64,000 nucleotides of DNA, taken from positions 124,001 through 188,000 of the forward strand of contig NZ_JACHBG010000002.1 in the NCBI RefSeq assembly GCF_014207095.1. Direction: 5' to 3'. Positions 38,973 to 46,510 of the stretch are shown here, piece by piece. The translations under genes were made by a program, and so were the position numbers. The notes below the pieces were generated by a model. The model saw only the letters and a program-made list of their open reading frames with translations. It searched no databases and was not told where the DNA came from. Within the stretch, counting starts at the first letter, position 1, and each line of letters starts with the position of its first letter. This stretch comes from Martinezella lusitana. GTDB taxonomy: Bacteria > Pseudomonadota > Alphaproteobacteria > Rhizobiales > Rhizobiaceae.

Positions 38973-39746
38973 ATGCTTCCCGATCGCTCGTTCTTCTATC
39001 GTCTGGCCGAAGCGGCCAAGGCCGAAACTTTGCCGCGCTTCCGGGCCGGCGTCGATGTGGTCAACAAGGAAGCCAAAGGCTTCGATCCGGTGACCGAAGG
39101 CGACCGTGCCGCCGAGGTGGCGATTCGCGCGCTGATCGAATCCGAGTTTCCTGATCATGGCATTCTCGGTGAAGAGCATGGCAGCGTCGGCCTCGATCGC
39201 GAACATGTGTGGGTGATCGACCCGATCGACGGCACGCGTGCCTTTATCTCCGGCGTCCCTGTCTGGGGAACGCTGATCGGCCTGCAGAAGAACGGCCGTG
39301 CCATCATGGGCCTGATCGACCAGCCTTTCACCGGCGAACGCTATTTCGCCGATGGCACTGGTTCCACCTATTCGGGTCCAGACGGCGAAAGGCGGCTTCA
39401 GGTTCGCGATTGCGGCAGCCTCTCGAACGCCATTCTTTTCACCACGTCGCCGCACCTCTTTGTCGGCGATGAGCTTGCCAAGTATCGCGAAATCGAGAGC
39501 CAGGTACGCCTTTTCCGTTACGGCACCGATTGCTACGCCTATGCGTTGCTTGCGGCCGGCCACGTCGATCTCGTCGTCGAAAATTCACTGAAGCCTTATG
39601 ACGTCGGCGGCATCATTCCTGTTATAGAGCAGGCGGGCGGCATCATCACAACCTGGGACGGCGGTCGACCGGAGATGGGCGGGTCGATCATCGCGGCCGG
39701 CAGCCGCGCCGTCTATGAGCAGGCTCGCGCCATTCTGTCGCGCTAA
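38973..39746 (+). CDS. hisN: Inositol-monophosphatase-family histidinol phosphatase
   Basis: A 257-residue phosphatase of the IMPase/FBPase superfamily. Metal-site motifs are GEEHG (Glu/Glu pair), DPIDGTRAF and the C-terminal PYDVGGIIPVIEQAGG, which also marks the HisN group (histidinol-phosphate phosphatase, second-last step of histidine synthesis). The start at 38973 gives the canonical MLPDRSFF N-terminus; the in-frame extension to 38820 runs over the sRNA promoter and was rejected. SuhB-like activity on inositol phosphates cannot be excluded. Confidence 0.85.
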   Translation: MLPDRSFFYRLAEAAKAETLPRFRAGVDVVNKEAKGFDPVTEGDRAAEVAIRALIESEFPDHGILGEEHGSVGLDREHVWVIDPIDGTRAFISGVPVWGTLIGLQKNGRAIMGLIDQPFTGERYFADGTGSTYSGPDGERRLQVRDCGSLSNAILFTTSPHLFVGDELAKYREIESQVRLFRYGTDCYAYALLAAGHVDLVVENSLKPYDVGGIIPVIEQAGGIITTWDGGRPEMGGSIIAAGSRAVYEQARAILSR

Positions 39747-39795
39747 GGGCTTGCCCAGGCATAGCCTTTCGGCGATTCCTCACGTGCGGGGTCGC

Positions 39796-40770
39796 CTAGG
39801 CTCCGGCTTCCACCGCGTAGGCATTAGCGACCGCATCACTGCCGGGAATGAAGGCATGAATGGCAGCCATAGCCTGGTTGCGATAGATATCCCGCTCCTG
39901 CAGGATTTCATGCTTGGATCCCTGGATGGGCACGAGTTGTGCGGCTCGAAAATAACGCGATAGCCGCTCTTGATCAGCATAGGGCACCACTCCGTCTCGC
40001 GTCGGCGCGATCAGAATGGTCGGAATGGGAATGGAGAACAGGTGCTCCGGCCTGTTGACAAGCTCGATCGTCCGCAAGGCTTGCGAGAGCCAGCGTGCCG
40101 TCGGCGGCCCCAGGCAGAGCTGCGGATAGGTCGTGCCGATACCTATATTGCGCCGATAGCGTTGTTCATCCGTCGTCAGCGGATTTTCAGCAAACGACCT
40201 CTCTTTGAACTTCTTGCTGAACTGCATGCGGCCCAGCCCGACATTGCTGAGCGTGCTGGAGAGAAAGCGGATCAGGTTGGGGGAGGCGCCGTGGCCCATC
40301 AGGCCGATAAAGGGTGCCGACAGCACCATGCGCTCGATGCGGCTTCCGAGTCGAGGCGCGGCGGACAGGGCGATCAAGCCGCCTGTCGAATGCGCAAGAA
40401 GAAAGAAGGGGAGGCGGGTATCCGGCAGGACGATCTTGTCGAGGAAGGTCGTAAGGTCGCGTTCGTAGTCCGAAAATCGGCGGACATGGCCACGCAGCGG
40501 ATCTTTCAGCAGCCGTTCCGATCCACCTTGGCCGCGAAGGTCGAAGGTCGCAACCCAAAAGCCTTTGGCCGTGAAGTCGCGGATCGTCTCGAAATACTTC
40601 TCCATGAATTCGTTGCGGCCCTGCAGCACGACCACCGTTCCGCGGGCGATCGCCTGCTCGCAGCGGAAGACGGCATAGCGCAGCTTGCGTCCGTCGAAGC
40701 TCTCAAAGAAACCTTCGGTGCGGTTTTCCGGCACCGGATTATCTGCCGTCGAATAGAGGACCGAATCCAT
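39796..40770 (-). CDS. Alpha/beta hydrolase, lysophospholipase-like
   Basis: A 324-residue hydrolase of the serine aminopeptidase S33 / monoacylglycerol lipase group. After a ~25-residue N-terminus comes FFESFDGRKLRYAVF, VVLQGRNEFMEKYFE (oxyanion area), TFDLRGQGGSERL, then the nucleophile in LLAHSTGGLIAL; the likely Asp and His lie in APTRDGVVP and GSKHEIL. Substrate unknown; PldB-type enzymes hydrolyse lysophospholipids. The start at 40770 is after GAGGCG. It is followed by nothing on its strand before hisN. Confidence 0.82.
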   Translation of the reverse strand: MDSVLYSTADNPVPENRTEGFFESFDGRKLRYAVFRCEQAIARGTVVVLQGRNEFMEKYFETIRDFTAKGFWVATFDLRGQGGSERLLKDPLRGHVRRFSDYERDLTTFLDKIVLPDTRLPFFLLAHSTGGLIALSAAPRLGSRIERMVLSAPFIGLMGHGASPNLIRFLSSTLSNVGLGRMQFSKKFKERSFAENPLTTDEQRYRRNIGIGTTYPQLCLGPPTARWLSQALRTIELVNRPEHLFSIPIPTILIAPTRDGVVPYADQERLSRYFRAAQLVPIQGSKHEILQERDIYRNQAMAAIHAFIPGSDAVANAYAVEAGA

Positions 40771-40912
40771 GACGATGTCGCGCCTCGCTGAAAGGTGGCT
40801 TGTCTTTAAGGGGATAGCGCAGGTGCGGTGAATTGCAACAGATTTATGATTCTTCCCGGCATGACGAGCGGGCGGAATGCTGCTGGAGGAGGGCGCTCCG
40901 GGCGGTCCGCAA

Positions 40913-41980
40913 TCAGGATTTCGGCGGCGTGCCGCGACGCTCGAGCGCGGTCCGGCGGATGACATCGGCTATCTCTGGGCTGCTGCTGGACAGCATCTGG
41001 AAATCCGAGGAATAGAGCGACAGCAGCGAGACCTCGGTCGTGGCGCTGACGGTTGCCGAACGGGGCGCGCCGGTGATCAGCGCCATCTCGCCGAAGAAGC
41101 TGCCGGAGCCAAGCTCCACCGGGTTCGGCGTGGCGACGCTGACACGGCCCTCGACGATAAAGAACATCTGGTCGCCGGCCTCGCCCTTGCGGCAGATGAT
41201 GCCGCCGGCGGGCACGACGCGTGGTCTCAGCGCCCGCACGATCTCGATAAGCGCTCCCGAGCCGAGTTTCTGGAACAGCGGCACGGCTGCTACCAGCTGC
41301 CAATTGCGTACGAAGTCCTGGCGGCGGACTTCTTCGTAGAAACCGGTGGCGAGAATACCGGCCCAGAGCGCGAAGATGCCGATCCCGCTCATCATCACCA
41401 GTCCCGCGAGCACGCGCCCGGCAAAGCTTTGCGGAATCTCGTCGCCATAGCCCGTCGTCGACAGAGTGACCACCGCCCACCACATAGCCAGCGGAATGCT
41501 GCCGAACTTATCCGGCTGAACGTCGCGCTCGATGACATAGGCTGCAAGCGCGGCGCCGAACAGAACGATCACGAAGATCGAGGTGACGCCGATCAGGTTG
41601 CGGGCTTCCTTGGTAAGGACCCGGCCCAGCAGCCGGAAGAATGTCGAGCCGCGCAGCGGCTTCAGGAGCCAGATGGCGCAGTAAAGACTCTGGTCGCGTC
41701 CGCGGACAAAAAAGAATGCTGCCAGGGGGACAAGAACGGAAAGGACGTCGACGGCGATTTCCAGCGTCCTGCCGTGGATGTCTCTCTTGCGCTGCATGAT
41801 CAGCGTTTCGACCAACTGCAGAACATAGGCAGCCCACACGCAGGCGAGCACGATCTCCAAGGCGCTTCTGGTCTGGCCGGTGATATCTGGCGTGGTCAGT
41901 GCAGCTACCGTCGCCAGGCCGATCGTGGCGAGCAACGCATTCAGCGATGCGGAGATCTTCGAAAAGGAAAGAGCCGACAT
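40913..41980 (-). CDS. Cyclic-nucleotide-gated potassium channel (MlotiK1 type)
   Basis: A 355-residue six-helix channel with a C-terminal cyclic nucleotide-binding domain. The selectivity filter TLSTTGYGDEIP, a pore helix before it, S1-S4 helices with few charges, and a CNBD (RKGEAGDQMFFIVEGRVSV, GSFFGEMALITGAPRSATV) are all in order. Length equals MlotiK1 of Mesorhizobium. In the purified model channel cAMP opens the K+ pore. The physiological role in rhizobia is unclear, probably adjusting membrane potential or K+ to cAMP. It converges with no neighbour; a small gap separates it from the Lrp gene. Confidence 0.92.
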   Translation of the reverse strand: MSALSFSKISASLNALLATIGLATVAALTTPDITGQTRSALEIVLACVWAAYVLQLVETLIMQRKRDIHGRTLEIAVDVLSVLVPLAAFFFVRGRDQSLYCAIWLLKPLRGSTFFRLLGRVLTKEARNLIGVTSIFVIVLFGAALAAYVIERDVQPDKFGSIPLAMWWAVVTLSTTGYGDEIPQSFAGRVLAGLVMMSGIGIFALWAGILATGFYEEVRRQDFVRNWQLVAAVPLFQKLGSGALIEIVRALRPRVVPAGGIICRKGEAGDQMFFIVEGRVSVATPNPVELGSGSFFGEMALITGAPRSATVSATTEVSLLSLYSSDFQMLSSSSPEIADVIRRTALERRGTPPKS

Positions 41981-42081
41981 TCAATACCCCGGGACAGGCC
42001 GCCACATCGCCAGCATAGGATGTCTCCGATCCCGGCGTAAAGGGCTGGAGGATCATGTCCTGCAATCTGCGCCTTCCGCTG

Positions 42082-42561
42082 CTATCGCTGGCCGACATCC
42101 AGGGGAAGGCCCTTGAAAGGCTTGATTTCCTTAAGCACGAACGTCGTCTGCATCTCCTTGATGCGCGGCAGGCGGCGAACAACCGCCATGGCGAAATCCG
42201 CGTAGCTGTCGAGGTCGGTCGCAACCACCTGCAGCAGGAAATCTGCGTCTCCAGCGATGCTGTAGCACGCCACGACTTCGCTCAGCTTCAAGACGTCGCG
42301 TGAGAATTCTTCGGCTTCAGCCTCACTGTGGCTGTCGATCTTCACCCGGATGAAGGCGAGGACGCCAAGGCCGATCTGGCGTCTGTCGAGGGTCGCCGTA
42401 TAACCCTGGATCACGCCGGTTTCTTCCAGCTGACGAACGCGCCGCCAGCATGGGGAGGTCGAGAGCCCGACCTCGGACGAAAGCGCCTGGTTGGTCAGGC
42501 GTCCGTCCTTCTGGAGCGCTCCAAGGATTTTCAAATCGATCTGTTCGAGTGTCGAAGGCAT
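42082..42561 (-). CDS. Lrp/AsnC family transcriptional regulator
   Basis: A 159-residue regulator with an N-terminal HTH (IDLKILGALQKDGRLTNQALSSEVGLSTSPCWRRVRQLEETGVI, residues ~8-50) and a C-terminal RAM/AsnC domain (VLAFIRVKIDSHSEAEAEEF to VLKEIKPF). These proteins bind amino acids and regulate nearby metabolism genes. It is divergent from the DUF2000 gene, with 131 bp between starts, so that gene is a likely target. Confidence 0.9.
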   Translation of the reverse strand: MPSTLEQIDLKILGALQKDGRLTNQALSSEVGLSTSPCWRRVRQLEETGVIQGYTATLDRRQIGLGVLAFIRVKIDSHSEAEAEEFSRDVLKLSEVVACYSIAGDADFLLQVVATDLDSYADFAMAVVRRLPRIKEMQTTFVLKEIKPFKGLPLDVGQR

Positions 42562-42692
42562 ATCCGGCCATAATTTCTGTCAATATCGGTAGATCCTACC
42601 ATATCGAATCCAGCGTCGGCAATAAAAGGTAAGATTTTCCGCGATATTGGGGGTAATCTGATCTGGAAATTAACATCAGAAACAGGCTTCTC

Positions 42693-43109
42693 ATGCTTCC
42701 CGATATCCGCCTCGCCATTGTCATCAATCCGGATCTGCCGCTCGGGCTGATCGCCAATACTGCCAGCGCCATCGCAATCGGGCTGGGGGCGCGATTTCCA
42801 GCGCTTGCCGGGCAGCAGCTGACCGACAGGGAAGGGCGCACCATCGACATCAGCTCGAACATGCCGGTTCCGATGCTGCAGGCAGACGCCGATACCATCC
42901 GGTCGCTGCTGCTGAAGGCCTTGACGCAGCAGGGTGAACGGGCGGTCGTTGCCTTTCCCGCCTTTGCGCGCTCGCTGCACGATTACAGGGAATATGAGGC
43001 AACCTTTCCCGACCGCGACCTCAACATGGAGGTGGCCGATGGCCTGGGAATAGCCGGCCCGTCGAAATGGGTGAAATCGCTGACGGGTTCGTTGAAGTTG
43101 TTGCGGTAG
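42693..43109 (+). CDS. DUF2000 family protein
   Basis: A 138-residue protein matching DUF2000: it starts MLPDIRLAIVINPDLPLGLIANTASAIAIGLGA and has GQQLTDREGRTIDISSN and PVPMLQADADTIRSLL. The fold is PTH2-like (peptidyl-tRNA hydrolase II), but activity is unknown. Members are often next to Lrp-type regulators, as here, suggesting a role in amino-acid or small-molecule response. It has no signal peptide and only a weak ribosome-binding site. Confidence 0.8.
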   Translation: MLPDIRLAIVINPDLPLGLIANTASAIAIGLGARFPALAGQQLTDREGRTIDISSNMPVPMLQADADTIRSLLLKALTQQGERAVVAFPAFARSLHDYREYEATFPDRDLNMEVADGLGIAGPSKWVKSLTGSLKLLR

Positions 43110-43174
43110 TTGCCTGCTCGGCGCAATTCCAGACCGAAACCGCGTTACATTTTGCTTGGAATCGACCGGGGCGC

Positions 43175-43283
43175 AAAGAAAAAGGCCGGCTTGCGGAGAT
43201 AGAGAGATCCGCTTCGCCGGCCGAGCAAGACTGAAGAAGAAGGGACGATACACTTCAGTCATCGGATGATGGTGTTCCGATGG
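43175..43283 (-). ncRNA. Candidate small RNA with three stem-loops and a T-tail
   Basis: On the minus strand three perfect stems follow each other: CATCGGA/TCCGATG (43260-43282), GACTGAAG/CTTCAGTC (43229-43260, 16-nt loop with a pyrimidine-rich CCCTTCTTC) and a long GC-rich stem GGCCGGC/GCCGGCC with an inner CGGAT/ATCTCCG part (43184-43222), ending in TTTTTCTTT. This is a complete intrinsic terminator for a transcript that has no annotated gene. The promoter is not obvious, so the 5' end is approximate. Confidence 0.45.
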
Positions 43284-43381
43284 TTTATTGATAGACCCGC
43301 GAGGCTGAACGGGTTCCGAACCACCCGTTCATCTGCGGTTCACGCGAACGGGCTGGCAAATAGCGGCGGTTTGGAAGGGGG

Positions 43382-43410
43382 CTTGAACTCCGGAAAGGCG
43401 ATCCCCATCT
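43382..43410 (+). promoter_or_regulatory. Sigma-32 (RpoH) heat-shock promoter of hsp20
   Basis: CTTGAA at 43382-43387, a 15-bp spacer and CCCCATCT at 43403-43410 match the RpoH consensus CTTGAA-N13-17-CCCCAT almost exactly. A transcript would begin near 43417, giving a ~99-nt leader before the ATG at 43516. Confidence 0.85.
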
Positions 43411-43416
43411 CTTTTT

Positions 43417-43515
43417 TGCGGGTGCCAAACGGGCCTGCGAAACCGTCCCGAGGCCGCCAGGAGTGGGGTCATGGGACAAAATAGATATCGCAATCGTCGC
43501 TCACAGGAGGACTCC
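43417..43515 (+). promoter_or_regulatory. ROSE-like RNA thermometer in the hsp20 leader
   Basis: The ~99-nt leader fits ROSE-element size. It contains a GCGGG..CCTGC hairpin, a GTCCC..GGGAC hairpin and a final TCGCT-CAC-AGGA stem in which the TCGCT matches the conserved UYGCU anti-Shine-Dalgarno motif that pairs with AGGA through a bulged G. ROSE elements of rhizobial small heat-shock genes work this way: they hide the ribosome-binding site until temperature rises. The folding was judged by eye only. Confidence 0.6.
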
Positions 43516-43980
43516 ATGCGTCACGTAGACTTCTCTCCCCTTTACCGTTCCACCGTCGGTTTCGACCGTCTTTTCACCATGCTCGACAGCCTTGGTCAGC
43601 CGGATCAGGCTCAGACCTATCCGCCCTACAATATCGAACGCACGGGTGAGAATACCTATCGCATCACCATGGCCGTTGCCGGTTTCGATGAAAAGGAACT
43701 GAGCATCGAGGCTCATGCCCATGTCCTTCAGGTCAAGGGCGAAAAGAGCGAAGAGCCGGCTGAAACCAGCGAATATCTCTATCGCGGTATCGCCAAGCGC
43801 GCCTTCGAGCGTCGTTTCCAGCTCGCCGACCATGTCGAGGTCCAGGCTGCTTCTTTGAAGAATGGTTTGCTGCACATCGATCTGCTGCGCAACATTCCGG
43901 AAGCCATGAAACCCCGTCGCATCTCCATCGCCGCCGAGCCGGTGGAAACCCCGAAGGCCATCGAGGCTCACATAAACTAA
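43516..43980 (+). CDS. Hsp20 small heat-shock protein (IbpA-like)
   Basis: A 154-residue class A alpha-crystallin chaperone. N-terminus MRHVDFSPLYRSTVGFDRLF, core YPPYNIERTGENTYRITMAVAGFDEKELSI, VKGEK, and the C-terminal crystallin end NGLLHIDLLRNIPEAMKPRRISIA. It holds unfolding proteins under heat stress and needs no ATP. The ATG has ACAGGAGG upstream. Regulation is visible: a sigma-32 promoter and a ROSE-like leader, i.e. transcriptional plus translational heat control. An intrinsic terminator pair follows. Confidence 0.95.
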   Translation: MRHVDFSPLYRSTVGFDRLFTMLDSLGQPDQAQTYPPYNIERTGENTYRITMAVAGFDEKELSIEAHAHVLQVKGEKSEEPAETSEYLYRGIAKRAFERRFQLADHVEVQAASLKNGLLHIDLLRNIPEAMKPRRISIAAEPVETPKAIEAHIN

Positions 43981-44014
43981 GTATGGCCGACGGTTTCAAC
44001 CGTCATGCCGGGAC

Positions 44015-44033
44015 TGACGGTCTTGGACCGTCA
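44015..44033 (+). terminator. Hairpin after hsp20
   Basis: TGACGGTC (44015-44022), loop TTG, GACCGTCA (44026-44033): perfect 8-bp stem without T-run, 35 bp past the hsp20 stop. A stronger terminator follows at 44062. Confidence 0.5.
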
Positions 44034-44061
44034 AGTTCCTGATCCTCCCAAGATCAAAAAG

Positions 44062-44094
44062 AAGCGGCGTCCAATCATCGGACGCCGCTTTTGT
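44062..44094. terminator. Bidirectional terminator between hsp20 and SBF transporter
   Basis: AAGCGGCGTCC (44062-44072) pairs with GGACGCCGCTT (44080-44090). T-rich ends occur on both strands (TTTTGTTTT on plus, TTTTTGATC on minus), so it can serve both hsp20 and the convergent SBF transporter gene. Confidence 0.85.
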
Positions 44095-44116
44095 TTTGGG
44101 ACTATGCAGGACGTGT

Positions 44117-45142
44117 TCAGGCTGGGTTAGTCGCTTCGCCCGATTTCTTCCCTGTCTGCGCCTTGGCAGCTTCGCGCCGCTTGGCGGCGTCGGCATATTT
44201 CTGGGCAAGCACGGCGCAGGTCATGAGCTGGATCTGGTGGAACAGCATCAGCGGCAGCACGATGGCGCCGATGCTTTGGCCGGCGAAAATGACATTGGCC
44301 ATCGGCACGCCGCTCGCCAGCGACTTCTTCGAGCCGCAGAACGTGATGGTGATCTCGTCAGCCTTGGCAAAGCCGAGGGCGCGGCTGCCGAACATGGTGA
44401 TGCAGAGCACCATTGCCAGGAGCACCATGTTGGCGACGATCACCGTGACGATATCGAGCACCGAGAAGGTATGCCACAGGCCTTCAACCACGGCCTCGCT
44501 GAAGGCCGAATAGACGACCATCAGGATCGAGCCGCGATCGACTGGCATCAGGATCTTCTTCTTCGAACGGATCCAGTTGCCGATCCAGGGTTGCAGCAGC
44601 TGCCCCGCGATGAAGGGTGCCAGCAGCTGCAGCATGATCTGCCACAGGACATCCCAGGAAAAGCCGCCGCCCTGGCCGCCGACCGAAAACAGGATGCCGA
44701 CGAGCAATGGTGTCAGGAACATGCCGAAAATATTCGAGGCTGAGGCCGAGCAGATCGCCGCCGGCACGTTGCCACCGGCGATGGAGGTGAAGGCGATCGA
44801 AGACTGAACCGTCGAGGGCAGCACGCTCAGGAACAGCAGGCCGGTATAGAGCGACACGGGCAGGATGCTATTTGGGACGATCTGACCCATCGCCAGTACC
44901 AGCATCGGGAAGATGCCGAAGGTCGTCAGCAGAATGACGAGGTGCAGCCGCCAATGCAGCATGCCGGCAATGACGACATCGCGCGACAGGCGCGCGCCAT
45001 GCAGGAAGAACAGCAGGCCGATGGCAAAATTGGTGGCGATGCCAAAATAGTGCGCGCTCGTGCCATGCACCGGAAAGAAGGAAGCCGTCAGAACGGTGAG
45101 CACCAGCAGCATGGTGAAGGTGTCTGGAAGAAAGCGGCGCAT
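44117..45142 (-). CDS. Bile acid:sodium symporter-like (SBF) membrane transporter
   Basis: A 341-residue protein with about ten transmembrane helices and the SBF-like features GLLFFLHGARLS and SVLPSTVQSSIAFTSIAGGNVPAAICSASASN, then FCGSKKSLASGVPMA. The charged C-terminal tail is Lys/Ala-rich. Substrate unknown: the family includes transporters for organic anions such as bile acids, pantoate and arsenite. The gene is divergent from a LysR regulator, which probably controls it. The start at 45142 gives a plausible first helix; a 21-codon extension was rejected. Confidence 0.85.
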   Translation of the reverse strand: MRRFLPDTFTMLLVLTVLTASFFPVHGTSAHYFGIATNFAIGLLFFLHGARLSRDVVIAGMLHWRLHLVILLTTFGIFPMLVLAMGQIVPNSILPVSLYTGLLFLSVLPSTVQSSIAFTSIAGGNVPAAICSASASNIFGMFLTPLLVGILFSVGGQGGGFSWDVLWQIMLQLLAPFIAGQLLQPWIGNWIRSKKKILMPVDRGSILMVVYSAFSEAVVEGLWHTFSVLDIVTVIVANMVLLAMVLCITMFGSRALGFAKADEITITFCGSKKSLASGVPMANVIFAGQSIGAIVLPLMLFHQIQLMTCAVLAQKYADAAKRREAAKAQTGKKSGEATNPA

Positions 45143-45246
45143 CGTGCCAATCCCAATCGCAAGTCTTGATATTTGATCCTTGCAGATAGGCCTATCGTGA
45201 TCCACGATGCAAGAAATAACAGTTATCGCAAAATGGGATAAGCATC

Positions 45247-46104
45247 ATGCTGGACCTCACGCAACTGCAGAGCTTCGTTGCCGTCGAGCAGATGGGCAGC
45301 TTCACGCTGGCGGCGGAACGGCTCGGGCTCGGGCAATCCACAGTCAGCCAGCACATCCAGCGCTTGGAAACCGAGCTTGGCCGGAAGCTCTTGGCGCGCG
45401 ACACGCATCGTGTCGTCTTGACCGGGGACGGCGAGGCGTTGCTGGGGCATGCGCGGCATATGCTGTCGATCGAAGGCGAGGTGCGGCAGCTCTTTGCGGG
45501 CAACAGCCTTCGCGGCAACCTGCGCCTCGGCGTTTCCGAGGATTTCGTCACCAGTCAGCTTCCGGATGTGCTGGAGGAATTCGTTCGCTCGCATCCCTCG
45601 GTCGATCTCGAGTTGACGGTCGCCTTGAGCGGCACTCTTTACGAAATGCAGGACAATGGCGATCTTGATCTGGTGCTCGCCAAGCGCCGGCTTGGGGATG
45701 TCAGAGGAACGCTGGTCTATCGTGAGCCCTTGGTCTGGCTGGCGCGCGATCCGGATAGAATTCGCAAACTCGCCGCGCCTTTGCCGCTGATCGCCTTTCC
45801 AACGCCGAGCGTTACGCGGGCCGTTGCGCTGGAGGCGCTGCGCCGGCAGCAGATGCCGTGGCGGATCGTCTGCACCTGCGGCAGTCTCAGCGGCCTGACG
45901 GCGGCAGCGCGCGCCGGCATGGGGGTTCTCGTGCAGCCCCGGAGCATGGCGCCTGCCGGGTTGTTAGAGATCGCGCCTGGTTGGCTGCCGGCTCTCGAAG
46001 ACGTGGAGTTCGTGCTCGTGCCCCGCAAGGGCGCGGACCAACTTCTGGTTAAGGCGCTCTCGGAGGATATTCTGGCGAAGGTCAGGGGGCCGCGATCAAG
46101 CTGA
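45247..46104 (+). CDS. LysR family transcriptional regulator
   Basis: A 285-residue regulator: HTH at residues ~3-60 (LTQLQSFVAVEQMGSFTLAAERLGLGQSTVSQHIQRLETELGRKLL) and an inducer-binding domain (NSLRGNLRLGVSEDFVTSQLP to VFVLVPRKGADQLL). It is divergent from the SBF transporter gene, with 104 bp between starts; this is the typical LysR regulator/target arrangement. The C-terminal half is unremarkable. Inducer unknown. Confidence 0.9.
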   Translation: MLDLTQLQSFVAVEQMGSFTLAAERLGLGQSTVSQHIQRLETELGRKLLARDTHRVVLTGDGEALLGHARHMLSIEGEVRQLFAGNSLRGNLRLGVSEDFVTSQLPDVLEEFVRSHPSVDLELTVALSGTLYEMQDNGDLDLVLAKRRLGDVRGTLVYREPLVWLARDPDRIRKLAAPLPLIAFPTPSVTRAVALEALRRQQMPWRIVCTCGSLSGLTAAARAGMGVLVQPRSMAPAGLLEIAPGWLPALEDVEFVLVPRKGADQLLVKALSEDILAKVRGPRSS

Positions 46105-46304
46105 CGACAGTCGGTCCGTGGTGCAATGGTAAAAGCCGTTTTCGATCATGTTGCTAGGATCTGGCTGTCGTTGCCATGTATTTTGCCGGCGCACATTCAG
46201 CTCTCATGAGCTCACCTCTCTCGGCGGAAGCGATTCAGGTCGAAGTCAGCTTCCTGCGCTATCTTGGGTAGCGATGTGCGAGTTGCGCGAGGATATCCGA
46301 GCCG

Positions 46305-46436
46305 ATGACATATGGTGCCATCTTCATTTCCGGGCTTGTTGTCTGTGTCATGGTCATGACGATGATCGTTCACCACGCACCGGCCGCCGATCGGGATGAC
46401 CTGTCGAGCTTTGCAATGCTCGCCCATAGCAACTAA
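46305..46436 (+). CDS. Small 43-residue membrane protein (candidate)
   Basis: An ATG-initiated frame encodes 43 residues: a hydrophobic segment of ~20 residues beginning MTYGAIFISGLVVCVMVMTM, then a hydrophilic tail HAPAADRDDLSSFAMLAHSN. This is the layout of a single-pass small membrane protein. Only 25 bp past its stop is a strong intrinsic terminator on the same strand, which supports it as a short transcription unit. The ribosome-binding site (GAGG, 13 bases upstream) is weak. Too short for most ORF callers. Confidence 0.4.
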   Translation: MTYGAIFISGLVVCVMVMTMIVHHAPAADRDDLSSFAMLAHSN

Positions 46437-46460
46437 AACTGACACTTCAATCGTCTTTGC

Positions 46461-46501
46461 GGGCGCCGTCCGGCAACAAGCCGGCTCCGGCGCTCTTTTT
46501 T
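46461..46501 (+). terminator. Strong intrinsic terminator
   Basis: GGGCGCCG-T-CCGGC pairs with GCCGG-CT-CCGGCGCTC, followed by six T residues on the plus strand. It ends either the 43-residue small ORF or LysR read-through. Confidence 0.8.
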
Positions 46502-46510
46502 ACTCTACCG

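Noticed and set aside
38774..38974. A 66-codon minus-strand frame in the hisN upstream region
   Set aside because: It overlaps the predicted sRNA promoter, has no ribosome-binding site and no conserved look.
43279..43320. GGAACC as a possible EcfG -35 for the candidate sRNA on the minus strand
   Set aside because: The expected CGTT box at 16-17 bp is absent, so no promoter was assigned.
43266..43484. A 72-codon plus-strand frame in the hsp20 leader
   Set aside because: It starts upstream of and spans the sigma-32 promoter and most of the thermometer region, so it would not be transcribed whole from that promoter.
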